Source: Pseudomonas sp. KK4
GTDB taxonomy: Bacteria; Pseudomonadota; Gammaproteobacteria; Pseudomonadales; Pseudomonadaceae
Assembly: GCF_001984065.1 (NCBI RefSeq)
Contig: NZ_LYVP01000010.1
Location: forward strand, 34,280 to 98,279
DNA: 64,000 nucleotides
Direction: 5' to 3'
Below the pieces are notes generated by a model that saw nothing but the letters and a program-made list of their open reading frames with translations, did no database searches and had not been told where the DNA came from. Every line of letters begins with the position of its first letter. The first letter of the stretch is position 1. Positions 9,444-18,709 of the stretch are shown piece after piece. The position numbers and the translations under genes are program-made.

Positions 9444-10229
9444 ATGAAAGAAAGATCGCGACCGGAACCTCCTTGTAAGGCCTGCAGGGAGGGCAATGAA
9501 CTGGGTTTTGAGTTCAGCATGGCGTTCCAGCCCATCGTAGATCTGCGCGATAACAGTATTTTTGCCTACGAGGCTCTGGTACGTGGTTGCGATGGCACTG
9601 GTGCGGCTGCCATTCTTGGACAGGTGAACGAACAGAATCGTTATGCCTTTGACCAAGCATGTCGAGTCAAGGCTGTCGAGCTTGCTTCACGTTTACAAAT
9701 ACCCTGCTTTGTCAGCATCAACTTCTTACCCAATGCGGTATATCAAGCCGCCACGTGCATTCGGGCGACGCTTGAAGCTGCGCGCAGATTTGGATTTCCC
9801 ACCGAAAGGCTGATTTTCGAGATCACCGAAAACGAAGAGCTGGTGGACAAGGAACATCTGAAAAGCATCATTCGAGAATATCGCCTCAAAGGCTTCAAGA
9901 CAGCGATAGATGATTTCGGTGCTGGGTACTCGGGGCTTAATTTGCTGGCAGAGTTTCAACCTGACATCATCAAACTGGACATGAGCCTGGTGCGTAACAT
10001 CGGCACTGACCCGGTGCGACAGGCCATCGTCCAAGGTATATTAGGTGTATGCAAAGCGCTCAATATTGAAGTGATTGCAGAGGGCGTAGAGACCCATGCC
10101 GAACTGCAGCAGTTACTGGGCTTTGGCATTAACTTCTACCAAGGTTATCTGTTCGCAAAACCCGAATACGAAACCCTGCCTGACGTGCAATGGCCGACAT
10201 CCGATAACGGCGTTCATTTCAGCCCATAG
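9444..10229 (+). CDS. Stand-alone EAL-domain c-di-GMP phosphodiesterase
   Basis: A 261-residue protein that is almost only an EAL domain. The catalytic landmarks are intact: YEALVRG (E43), SINFLPNAVY, EITENEELVD, AIDDFGAGYSGLN, IKLDMSLVRN and AEGVET. It should hydrolyse c-di-GMP to pGpG. The wording resembles EAL domains that are fused to BLUF light sensors in other bacteria. The N-terminal 20 residues contain a CKAC motif that might bind a metal or report redox. It follows the BdlA-like gene by 73 bases, with a GGGGG ribosome site, and precedes a LOV gene. Confidence 0.88.
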   Translation: MKERSRPEPPCKACREGNELGFEFSMAFQPIVDLRDNSIFAYEALVRGCDGTGAAAILGQVNEQNRYAFDQACRVKAVELASRLQIPCFVSINFLPNAVYQAATCIRATLEAARRFGFPTERLIFEITENEELVDKEHLKSIIREYRLKGFKTAIDDFGAGYSGLNLLAEFQPDIIKLDMSLVRNIGTDPVRQAIVQGILGVCKALNIEVIAEGVETHAELQQLLGFGINFYQGYLFAKPEYETLPDVQWPTSDNGVHFSP

Positions 10230-10399
10230 CAATCGTTCCTGGCCCACCAGGGTTTCCAGCCAGAATCGCGAGCGATTGGCCGTTGAACCCTCTGAACTCA
10301 GCGGCCGTGTATGGCGCTAATGCCGATGGTTATACTGATGACTTCGTGTAAGGCGGGTAATCGCCAAAAATGAGATGTCACTCACTGGGGCTCTGAGAA

Positions 10400-10855
10400 A
10401 TGATCGACGCAGAACTGCTAAAACTCGTGGTTGAAGCCTCCAACGACGGCATCGTGGTAGCAGAGCAGGAAGGCGACGAAAACATCCTGATCTACGCGAA
10501 CCCAGCCTTTGAACGCCTGACGGGGTACAGCATTGACGACATCCTGTACCAGGACTGCCGTTTCCTGCAGGGGGATGACCGTGACCAAGCCGGCTTGACG
10601 GTAATCCGCGAGGCGATAAGAAACGGTCTCCCCTGCCGACAAGTCATTCGCAACTATCGCATGGACGGCAGCGCGTTCTGGAACGAACTGTCAATTACCC
10701 CCGTGTTCAACGACACCGATCAACTGACTTACTACATTGGTATCCAGAAAGACGTCAGCGTCGAAGTTGAGGCTAGAGAGCGAGTGCGTGAGCTGGAAGC
10801 TGAAGTCGCACAGTTGAAGACCCAACTGGCTCAATTGCAGTCTAAAGCCCGTTAG
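10400..10855 (+). CDS. Short LOV blue-light photoreceptor
   Basis: A 151-residue single-domain LOV protein of the P. putida PpSB type. The flavin-adduct cysteine is C53 within YQDCRFLQGDD, and the FMN-contacting NYRMDGSAFWNELSITPV and YYIGIQKDVS segments are present. A C-terminal coiled coil (about 120-148, with EAEVAQLKTQLAQLQS) should form the dimer seen in short LOV proteins. There is no effector domain, so it must signal through a partner; the adjacent EAL and BdlA-like proteins are natural candidates, though this is inference from position. Confidence 0.93.
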   Translation: MIDAELLKLVVEASNDGIVVAEQEGDENILIYANPAFERLTGYSIDDILYQDCRFLQGDDRDQAGLTVIREAIRNGLPCRQVIRNYRMDGSAFWNELSITPVFNDTDQLTYYIGIQKDVSVEVEARERVRELEAEVAQLKTQLAQLQSKAR

Positions 10856-10944
10856 CGTCAGGGCGCCTTGTTTTCGACCAGACAATGACCGCCATCCAAC
10901 TGTTCAGCCGTCAGTCATCGTAACGGCGTTGCGTCCCAGCGGGT

Positions 10945-12317
10945 TCAGGTTCCGGCACTTTCAAGGGGAAACACCAAGTGAAAGCGGGTACCCGCTTCGG
11001 TACTGTCAACGCTTACAGAGCCGCCGTGCAGTTGCATGATTGAGCGCACAATGGCCAAGCCCAGGCCACCTGAGTCGTCGGGCTGATTACGTGAAGGGTC
11101 GCACCGGTAAAAGCGCTCAAACACTCGCGGCAGATGTTCTGCTGCAATAGGTTCGCCGTGGTTGTGCACCGTAATTTCGAGTGTTCCTTGCGAAACTCTG
11201 CTGCTGATCGTCACGGCAGATCCGGCAATTGCGTAGCGCAGTGCGTTGGCCAGCAAGTTGGCCAATGCTCGACGGATCAGGCCTGGATCACCCAGCAAGT
11301 GGTCCTGAGTCTGGTTTATCAGTTGCACATCTCGCTCTTGCGCCACGCCTTCGAAATACTCACATAACTGCTCAATCAGATCGTGCAGGCCCACTCGCTC
11401 AAGTTTTACGCAAGTGTTCGGTTGCTCGGTCCGGGCAAGAAACAGCATGCTGTCGATCATTCGTGCCAGCCTTTCATACTCTTCCTGATTGGAAACCAGC
11501 AGGTTCTGATAGTCCTCGATCGAACGGCTGCGCCTGAGGGCTTGCTGGGTATGACCCATCAGGTTACCGAGCGGGGTTCGCATCTCATGGGCGAGGTCTT
11601 CAGAGAAACGTGAAAGCTGGGCGAATCCGTCTTCAAGGCGTGCAAGCATTTGGTTAAGGGCACTGCAGAGCAGTTTGAGCTCGGTCAGTTCATTGAACTC
11701 ATCCAACCGCAGATGCAAGTGCTGCACATCAATTCCAGCGGCGCGCTTGGCCAGCAGGCGCACAGGGTACAAGCCTCGTTGACTGACCCACCAACCGAGT
11801 GCGAAAGCCAAGAGCGCGCCGACAGACATGGCCAACCAGAGCTTGAGTCGGTAGGCCCCCAGCATTTGGTCGCGCTCACTCAGCAGCTTGCCGGCGATCA
11901 GGGTCAAACCGCGATCACCCTCCGTGACATCCTTCCAGGCGAGCCGCACTGACTCCGTAGAGTGATCGTCACCCAGGCGAGCCTGGGGTGCAGCCGACAG
12001 CTTGGGCAAGGTCATGCGCACTGGGTTGATTTCGATCAACACTTTGCCGGTGTCATCAACGATCCAGAGCAGATTGTCGCGATTGCCCAACATGTTTTCG
12101 TAGAGCTTGGGCCGACCTCGCAGCTGCTCGATGCTGTCGCTGTCGCTGATCAATGCTTGCATTCGATCCAGTCGTCCCAGCAGCGCCTGGTCATCGCGCC
12201 AGGCAATCTCTCGCTGCAACGATTGATAAAGATAAAAGCCAATGGAGCCCAGGAGCAGCGTGCTGACCAGCGCGAACATGATCGCCAGGCGCAGGCTCAG
12301 GGTGCGCGGAAAGAGTT

Positions 12318-12321
<4 letters not shown>
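10945..12321 (-). CDS. Heavy-metal/HprS-type sensor histidine kinase
   Basis: A membrane histidine kinase of the CopS/CusS/HprS class: an N-terminal helix, a periplasmic sensor of about 130 residues, a second helix (about residues 165-190), HAMP, HisKA with [17 protein letters not shown], and HATPase with [10 protein letters not shown] and [12 protein letters not shown]. The first in-frame ATG (12279) falls inside the first membrane helix. Family members start about 14 residues earlier with a [12 protein letters not shown] segment, and that segment is encoded here without an ATG, GTG or TTG. I therefore place the start at a CTG (12319-12321) that overlaps the stop of the regulator gene, which would be translational coupling from a rare start codon. 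This start is less certain than the gene. Confidence 0.85.
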
Positions 12322-12989
<668 letters not shown>

Positions 12990-13040
12990 CTGTTCCTCCA
13001 GGACTGGAGCACAGGCTAGCTCGCTTCGCTGATTTCTCAC

Positions 13041-13056
13041 ATTACAAATTGGTAAT
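13041..13056. promoter_or_regulatory. Palindromic operator of the divergent two-component/hiuH promoter
   Basis: An inverted repeat ATTAC-AAATTG-GTAAT lies in the 150-base divergent region between the regulator and the GlcG-like gene. CopR/CusR/HprR-family regulators bind TTACA-like inverted elements, so this is the likely binding site controlling both directions. The symmetry is seen; the binding is inferred. Confidence 0.55.
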
Positions 13057-13139
13057 CCGCAGGCAATGATACTGACGGGGCGGGCTGGTCATGATGTCTG
13101 GCAATGACTCATACAGACTCAACCGACCAAGGAAACAGC

Positions 13140-13643
13140 ATGCGTACAAGCCTATCGACTTCATTGCTGATCACACTCGCAATGAGTTCTGCGTTCGCCG
13201 TTGCAGCCCCGGCCCAAGTGGCACAGCGCAAGGATGTGACCCTTGCAATGGCCAATGATCTGCTGGATGCCGCGCTGATGGCCTGTCATGCCGATGGCCG
13301 CACAGCCGTTGCCGCAGTGGTAGACCGCGCAGGCAATCTGGTTGCCCTGCAACGCGACGACAATGTGGGCCCGCACAACACGCTGGCCGCGCAACGCAAA
13401 GCCTATACCGCGCTGTCGACCAAGACCTCCACGCTGTTGTTGGCGCAACGCGCCCGCGCTAATCCAGATGCAGAAAACCTCAACACCCTTGACGAGCTAT
13501 TGCTGCTCGGCGGCGGCGTGCCATTGCAATTTGAGGATGAAGTCATCGGCGCCATCGGTGTCGCCGGTGCGGGCGGCGCTGCAAACGATGAAGGTTGTGC
13601 AGCAGTCGCTATCAACAAAGTTTTACCTGCCGTTAAAAACTAA
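13140..13643 (+). CDS. Periplasmic GlcG/HbpS-family heme-degrading-domain protein (DUF336)
   Basis: A 167-residue secreted protein. The ATG at 13140 gives a clean signal peptide (LSTSLLITLAMSSAFAVAA, cleavage after about residue 22); the longer frame from 13104 would bury it. The mature part is the GlcG/HbpS fold: VTLAMANDLLDAALMACHAD, AVVDRAGNLVALQRDDN, AAQRKAYTAL and a glycine-rich GVPLQF...IGAIGVAGAGG end. Some relatives bind heme, corrinoids or other ligands outside the membrane; the ligand here is unknown. It is cotranscribed with the hydroxyisourate hydrolase (10-base gap) and shares the operator with the two-component genes. Confidence 0.85.
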   Translation: MRTSLSTSLLITLAMSSAFAVAAPAQVAQRKDVTLAMANDLLDAALMACHADGRTAVAAVVDRAGNLVALQRDDNVGPHNTLAAQRKAYTALSTKTSTLLLAQRARANPDAENLNTLDELLLLGGGVPLQFEDEVIGAIGVAGAGGAANDEGCAAVAINKVLPAVKN

Positions 13644-13653
13644 GGACATCACC

Positions 13654-14064
13654 ATGACTGTATTGAAAGGTTTCTTCGCTGGCGCGGTATTGAGTGCCCT
13701 GTCTGCCTTTGCATCAGCGGCCACCAATCCATTGAGCGTGCACGTACTCAACTTGCAGGATGGCCTGCCCTCCCCTGGCGTCAATGTCACGCTGGAAAAA
13801 CAGGACGGTAAAGACTGGGACATGCTCAACAGCGCGGCAACCAATGAGCAAGGTCGTATCACAGGGCTGTATCCGGAAGGTCGGGATCTGGAGAAAGGCA
13901 CCTACCGTGTCACCTTCAAAACCGGTGAGTGGTTCAAGGCGCACAAAACGGCCAGCTTCTTTCCAGAGGTACCGGTCATTTTTGAGGTGGACGGCACCGT
14001 TGCGCACTACCATATCCCGTTGCTTCTGAGCCCGTACGGCTTCTCCACCTACCGAGGAAATTGA
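13654..14064 (+). CDS. hiuH: Periplasmic 5-hydroxyisourate hydrolase (transthyretin-like)
   Basis: A 136-residue transthyretin-related protein with a signal peptide (cleavage near residue 22, after FASA). It has LSVHVLNLQDGLPSPGVNVTL at the start of the mature domain and HYHIPLLLSPYGFSTYRGN at the end. The C-terminal tetrapeptide that marks 5-hydroxyisourate hydrolases is usually YRGS and is YRGN here. The enzyme opens 5-hydroxyisourate, the product of urate oxidation. No urate oxidase, OHCU decarboxylase or allantoin genes are nearby; instead the gene sits opposite an HprSR-like two-component system, as in E. coli. Confidence 0.9.
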   Translation: MTVLKGFFAGAVLSALSAFASAATNPLSVHVLNLQDGLPSPGVNVTLEKQDGKDWDMLNSAATNEQGRITGLYPEGRDLEKGTYRVTFKTGEWFKAHKTASFFPEVPVIFEVDGTVAHYHIPLLLSPYGFSTYRGN

Positions 14065-14202
14065 CAGTCAAGTGATGCGTGATGGCGCAGCAGAGCGTCC
14101 ATGGCGAAATGTGCGGCTGGCGTGAAGGGCGAGGGTGTCCGCGTACTTTCAAGCGAACACCATTGCTCTTCACGCCGGGACTTCGGTGCGTCAACGTAGC
14201 GT

Positions 14203-14832
14203 TCACTCCTCGCCGAGCAGCAGCGCAGGTAATTGATAAATCTCACCAACGACCTGCATCGTCGCCTCCTCGATCGTCCCCTCATTACGACACAAAACCC
14301 ACCCCTGATCCGCAACCGCCTGTTCGAACGCCTCGGTACACGCGATCTGTTCCGCCAGGCTGTGAATCACCGTACTGCCCAATCCACGAGATCGCGACGC
14401 AGCCCTTGCCCATGAAATATCCGGGGATGTGACAACGCCGACATGCAGGTCCGGCACTTGCACGTTCCGATCAATGTTCAACCGTAGAATCTCTGCAAAC
14501 GGTACCATCCGGCGAAACGCGGCATCGGATGGATACCAGCGATCGATCAGGATAATGCTGCCCGATGGTTGCTCAGGCAGTACATGCCGGCTGATCCACA
14601 GGCGGCTATCTGCAAAGCGCCGACAAACCTCCAGCTCCAACTCCCTGCCAGGGTTTCTGACGAGTTGGTTAACGAGCGCCATTGTTTCAGCCCTGCAGGG
14701 ATCGTTATTTCTCTCGCAAAGCCGGATGACCTTCCTGTTATCAGCCCTCAGTGCTTTCGTAACGGCTTCCAACAGCGTGGTTTTGCCCGTGCCCTTGGGC
14801 CCGTCCAGAGAAACGAATATCGGACGGGTCAT
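14203..14832 (-). CDS. Thymidylate-kinase-like P-loop kinase
   Basis: A 209-residue protein with a Walker A motif at the extreme N-terminus (SLDGPKGTGKTTL, residues 8-20), a DRWYPSDAAFRR segment corresponding to the DR(Y/W) motif of dTMP kinases, and a lid-like RAASRSRG stretch. It is not the house-keeping Tmk: the sequence between motifs differs and there is no holB or pilZ neighbour. It may phosphorylate a nucleotide or another small substrate. Monocistronic; the 138 bases to its right-hand convergent neighbour hiuH show nothing notable. Confidence 0.7.
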   Translation of the reverse strand: MTRPIFVSLDGPKGTGKTTLLEAVTKALRADNRKVIRLCERNNDPCRAETMALVNQLVRNPGRELELEVCRRFADSRLWISRHVLPEQPSGSIILIDRWYPSDAAFRRMVPFAEILRLNIDRNVQVPDLHVGVVTSPDISWARAASRSRGLGSTVIHSLAEQIACTEAFEQAVADQGWVLCRNEGTIEEATMQVVGEIYQLPALLLGEE

Positions 14833-15189
14833 TGTTCAAGCATCGATTGACAGACGGTTTTTCCAGGACTGAAAGCGTGCATTGGCATCGGGTTACCTTA
14901 ACAAGTAGGGTGCTTCTGAACCCTATGATCGCCTGTAAGTTAAACGCTGTCTCAGGCATTGACCTGCGGACTGTGCCTTGCCCTCCCCCCAACCACCGTT
15001 TTGCACCACACAAATCCCTCCCACGGTTTCGCCACGCCGTTTGATCGCTGTGGTTGCACGCAGCGCTTTGGGATTCACATCCTTTGTAATGACCGCACTG
15101 CACAACTTTCGTGATTTTCCGATTTTGCGGCGTGTGGTACGGCGTGATGATGGCATTCGTCTGAGTTCATTCACGCGAGGTAATGATCG
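14833..15189. other. Divergent intergenic region, no gene recognised
   Basis: About 360 bases between the leftward P-loop kinase and the rightward small protein. It should hold promoters for both. A short AGGGT/ACCCT hairpin is visible near 14907-14923, but I cannot assign it. Open frames here have no motif. Confidence 0.35.
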
Positions 15190-15405
15190 ATGCAAACCAT
15201 GCTGCAAATTCAGCAGCTGCAGTTGAAGCTCGTTGAATCGGCTTCAGTCAGCGAAAACTGTGCAATCGACCTGATGGACATTCTTTTCAAGTTGAAGGCT
15301 GAGCAGGCGAAAGATGTGCTCGGCATCATCGAGGTGTTGTTGAGCGAGGCCGAGGCGTTGAAACAGCTGTCACGGGATGTCTGGGCGAGTCATGGGTGTG
15401 CGTGA
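15190..15405 (+). CDS. Small helical protein of unknown function
   Basis: A 71-residue, leucine- and glutamate-rich protein (MQTMLQIQQLQLKLVESA...) that is probably all helix. A GAGG ribosome site stands 10 bases before the ATG, which is the main support. No motif is recognised. It ends 33 bases from the stop of the convergent ABC transporter gene. It may be a small regulatory protein, but function is unknown. Confidence 0.55.
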   Translation: MQTMLQIQQLQLKLVESASVSENCAIDLMDILFKLKAEQAKDVLGIIEVLLSEAEALKQLSRDVWASHGCA

Positions 15406-15438
15406 TGGCCAGGCACGCACCGTGAAACAATGACGCGA

Positions 15439-17166
15439 TCAAACTTTCGCCTCGTCAGTGCGGGTGCCATCAGGATCGAAGGCGTTTTCTATGGCCGACA
15501 CCTTGCCCTCCCGTACATCGAGAATCTGGTCGGCAATGCGGATCATGGCAGGACGATGGGACACTGCGATGACCGTAATGCCAGGGGTCAGATTCTTCAG
15601 GACCTGGCATATCTCGGCCTCCGATTCCGGATCCAGCGCACTGGTGGCTTCGTCCAGGATCAGCAGCTTGGGGCTATGGGCCAGGGCTCGTGCGATGACG
15701 ATGCGCTGCCTTTGGCCCCCGGACAGTTTGGCACCCCGCTCGCCTACGATCGATTGCAGCCCGCCCGGGCACTCCTGCACAAACTGCCACGCGCCGGCCT
15801 GACGAAGCGCGCGCTCCGCATCCGCGGCATTCAAGGCCTTGTCACCCAAGGTGACGTTCGCCAGGATGCTATCGTGCAGCAGTAGCGTTTCCTGTGTGAC
15901 GTAGCCGATCATTCGGCGCCACGCTCTCCTGTCCAGGTCATGCAAATCATGGTCGTCTACCCTGATGCGCCCCGATTGTGGCGCCAGCAGCGAACAGATC
16001 AGGTCGAGCACAGTGGTCTTGCCCGCACCGGAAGGACCGATCATGGTGGTGAAGGTACCGACCGTAAAACTCATTGAGACGTCGTCAAGCACCTGACGCC
16101 CGCCGTAGCCAAAGTGGATATTTTCAAAGGTGATATGCCGCTTGAGGGCAGGAATGCGGGTGCCGCCGACGGGCTCGGCGTCGGCGATAGCGTTGTCGAT
16201 CGATTCGTTAATGGCCCAGTAGGCGCTCTCTTGAGCGGCCATCCGGTGATAGCGCTGCTGCGCCTTGTGCAGCAAGCCCAACATGCGTATTACCACGAAT
16301 ATAAGCACCATCACCGAAGACAGCGGCAGCCCGCCCATCACCAGCCCGGCGTAGAGACCCGCCGCAGCAAGGATCGCCAACATGGGCTCCTGCAGGGCCC
16401 GCAGTGTTTCGCGGCTCATCACCTCACGTTCCAGTGCCGTGTTGAGCTCGCCGGCATGACCGCGCAGCAGGGAGTCGGCGATGTCATCCCGGGCCATGGC
16501 CTTGAGCGGTTTGACCGAAGCCAGCGTATCGGTCAGGTAGACCAGCAGCTCACGCATCAGTCGGGTCTGGCTTTTGCCCACGCGCCGCGATGTCTTCACC
16601 AGCCCCCGCACAGCCACCAGCAACACCGCACCGATCAGCAGCGACAGGAGCGCCGCCTGCCAGGAAACGAAAAGCGCGATGACTGCATAGGCCGCCGCCT
16701 GTATACCCAGTGCCAGCATATTGGCGGCGTGCTCATACGCGGTGGAAGCACGGTAGGCTTCGGTCGCCACGGCATTGGCCAGGGCGCCCGCCGGCTGGCG
16801 CAGATAATATTCCCAGCGGCTGCCCAGCGACGCCTTGATCAGGTCAATGCGCAAGTCAGTCGCCACATGCGCCACCGTGTAGCCAACCTGCCGATTGCCC
16901 AGCAGTATCAGCAGGTTGCTCAGCGTCATGCCCACGACGATGATCACCAGCATGTTCGCGATGGTGGGTTGCAGACCGATCGCGTCCATTATCCCGAAGA
17001 CCTGCACCGCCAATTTTGAGTGCGGCTGGTCCTCCAGCACAGCCGATATCAGGGGCAGCATCGTGCTCAGACTGACGCTTTCAACCACCCCTGCCAGCAG
17101 CAAGCTGAGCAGCATCAGGACGGTACGGGCCGGATAAGAGCGGCCAAAGGCAAAAATAATCCGCAT
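15439..17166 (-). CDS. MsbA-like ABC exporter (fused permease and ATPase), likely sphingolipid flippase
   Basis: A 575-residue half-transporter: six membrane helices (about 1-310), then an ATPase domain with Walker A GPSGAGKTT (377-385), signature LSGGQ (481-485) and Walker B LLILDEAT (501-508). Such proteins work as homodimers that flip lipids or export peptides. It is the last gene of the leftward unit FAAL-CerR-ACP-SPT-ABC, 57 bases after the serine palmitoyltransferase-like gene. The context suggests that it moves a sphingolipid or its precursor across the inner membrane; the substrate is inferred only. Confidence 0.88.
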   Translation of the reverse strand: MRIIFAFGRSYPARTVLMLLSLLLAGVVESVSLSTMLPLISAVLEDQPHSKLAVQVFGIMDAIGLQPTIANMLVIIVVGMTLSNLLILLGNRQVGYTVAHVATDLRIDLIKASLGSRWEYYLRQPAGALANAVATEAYRASTAYEHAANMLALGIQAAAYAVIALFVSWQAALLSLLIGAVLLVAVRGLVKTSRRVGKSQTRLMRELLVYLTDTLASVKPLKAMARDDIADSLLRGHAGELNTALEREVMSRETLRALQEPMLAILAAAGLYAGLVMGGLPLSSVMVLIFVVIRMLGLLHKAQQRYHRMAAQESAYWAINESIDNAIADAEPVGGTRIPALKRHITFENIHFGYGGRQVLDDVSMSFTVGTFTTMIGPSGAGKTTVLDLICSLLAPQSGRIRVDDHDLHDLDRRAWRRMIGYVTQETLLLHDSILANVTLGDKALNAADAERALRQAGAWQFVQECPGGLQSIVGERGAKLSGGQRQRIVIARALAHSPKLLILDEATSALDPESEAEICQVLKNLTPGITVIAVSHRPAMIRIADQILDVREGKVSAIENAFDPDGTRTDEAKV

Positions 17167-17223
17167 GAGTGTCGTTCACTATGACTGGGTAAAGATTAGC
17201 TCACCGACAGCTCGCGACACTTA

Positions 17224-18432
17224 TCAAGCGCCCACTGTGACGAGGCCCATCGGGCTGCGCAATGAAGCGAAGGCCTCGATGATCTGGTCTATTTGTTGGG
17301 GTGTATGCGCCGCACTGACGCTGCAACGCACCAATGTGACGGCACCGGGGGTCGCGGGAGGAAGGACCAGATTGACATAGACGCCCTTCTCTATCAGCGC
17401 TCGCCAGACAGCCAGGCCCTCGTGAGGCGAATTGAGCATGACGGCAATCACCGGGCTGGCTTGCGGCCCCAATCGGTAGCCGGACTCTGCCAAACCCTCA
17501 TAAAGCCGCCGGGCGTTCGTCCACAGCTGACGCCGCAACTGCGGGCGTTCCTTGATGGCCATCAGCGCCGACCTCACCGAAGCGATCGCCGAAGGTGCAG
17601 GCGAAGCAGTGAAGATGTAAGGTCTGCTGGCGTAGCGCAGCAGGTCCATCTGCGCGTCGTGGCAGGCCGCAAATCCGCCGACGGCGCCCAGGCTCTTGCT
17701 GAACGTGCCCAACAGAATGTCCACCTCCGAGTCCACGCCCAACGCCTCGGCCAGCCCTCGCCCTTTTTCACCCAGGACGCCAAAGGAATGCGCTTCGTCA
17801 ACCAACAGGTAGCCTCCGAGGCGACGTTTGACCTCGACTATTTCCCTGAGCGGGGCCTGGTCACCCAGCATGCTGTAGATCCCTTCCACCAGGATGATCG
17901 CTTCGCGCGCGCGTTCGCCGAGCCGGATCATGCGCCGCTCAAGGTCAGCGACGTCGTTATGGCGGAACCGGATGATCTCCGCGCCTCCCAGTTTGCAAGC
18001 GTCGTAGATGCTTGCGTGGCAATCGGCGTCAAGCAACACCACCTCGCGCGCGCTTGCCAGCGTTCCGATGACGCCCAGGTTGGCGACATAGCCCGTGGAG
18101 AACACGATGACCGAACGCCGCCCCAGAAACTCGACCAGTTCCTCCTCCAGCGCGCTGTGCCCGGCGTAACTGCCGTTGGCCATGCGCGAACCGGTGGTGC
18201 CAGTGCCTTCAAGCTCCAGTGAGCGCTGTGCGGCCTTGATACTGTCGGGGTCGAAGGTCAGCCCGAGATAGTTATTGGTGCCGGCCAGAATGACCTTTTG
18301 GCCCTGGATGCTGCCCTCGGTCGGGGAATACATCTCATCGATGCGAATCCCGAAAGGATGCAGGTCTGAATCCGTGAGACTGGCACGCTCCGCTGCCAGT
18401 TTGCCGAACTTGTCAAACAGTCCCATCGGCAT
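17224..18432 (-). CDS. spt: Serine palmitoyltransferase-like PLP enzyme (alpha-oxoamine synthase family)
   Basis: A 402-residue fold-type I PLP enzyme of the alpha-oxoamine synthase group. The PLP lysine is K246 in GTFSKSLGAVGG. Other cofactor contacts are D212 and H215 (VDEAHSFG) and the ring-stacking H139 (DADCHASIYDA). The N-terminal MGLFDKF and the run GTNNYLGLTFDP then TGTTGSRMANGSY match bacterial serine palmitoyltransferases more closely than BioF or Kbl, and there is no bio or tdh context. It would condense serine with an acyl thioester to 3-ketosphinganine. The first 20 bases overlap the acyl carrier protein gene, which suggests that the acyl donor is acyl-ACP. Two possible ATGs are 6 bases apart. 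Confidence 0.85.
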   Translation of the reverse strand: MPMGLFDKFGKLAAERASLTDSDLHPFGIRIDEMYSPTEGSIQGQKVILAGTNNYLGLTFDPDSIKAAQRSLELEGTGTTGSRMANGSYAGHSALEEELVEFLGRRSVIVFSTGYVANLGVIGTLASAREVVLLDADCHASIYDACKLGGAEIIRFRHNDVADLERRMIRLGERAREAIILVEGIYSMLGDQAPLREIVEVKRRLGGYLLVDEAHSFGVLGEKGRGLAEALGVDSEVDILLGTFSKSLGAVGGFAACHDAQMDLLRYASRPYIFTASPAPSAIASVRSALMAIKERPQLRRQLWTNARRLYEGLAESGYRLGPQASPVIAVMLNSPHEGLAVWRALIEKGVYVNLVLPPATPGAVTLVRCSVSAAHTPQQIDQIIEAFASLRSPMGLVTVGA

Positions 18433-18676
18433 GCTCCATCAGGTTGAGAATTGCGTGTGACAGCTGCGCGGGTGTGCGCACATCCATCAAAATATTGAGA
18501 TGGATCGAGATGTCGAATTCGTCTTCCAGCTCCATCAGCATGTCCATCACCTTGATCGACTCCATACCCAGGTCCTGGGCCAGATCGGTATCCGGGTAAA
18601 TTGACGCGCCGGGAGGTGCGAACCGCCCGATGAGCATCAGCACCCTTTGGAGTATCGCTTCTTGTGTGATCATCAT
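18413..18676 (-). CDS. Acyl carrier protein of the sphingolipid pathway
   Basis: An 87-residue acyl carrier protein. The phosphopantetheine serine is S40 in DLGMESIKVMD, where the usual DSL is replaced by MES. It is flanked by acidic helices (MLMELEDEF). It sits between the reductase and the serine palmitoyltransferase genes, overlapping the latter, and just downstream of a fatty acyl-AMP ligase that could load it. Caulobacter has an equivalent dedicated ACP in its ceramide cluster, so this protein likely presents the acyl chain to the synthase. Confidence 0.88.
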   Translation of the reverse strand: MMITQEAILQRVLMLIGRFAPPGASIYPDTDLAQDLGMESIKVMDMLMELEDEFDISIHLNILMDVRTPAQLSHAILNLMEHADGTV

Positions 18677-18709
18677 CGGTCTCCTTGAGTTCAGTGGCTC
18701 TTTGCCCGC

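Noticed and set aside
15439..18432. Biotin or threonine-degradation reading (BioF/Kbl) of the PLP enzyme
   Set aside because: There is no bio or tdh neighbour, and the N-terminus, ACP overlap and reductase/ligase partners fit serine palmitoyltransferase better.
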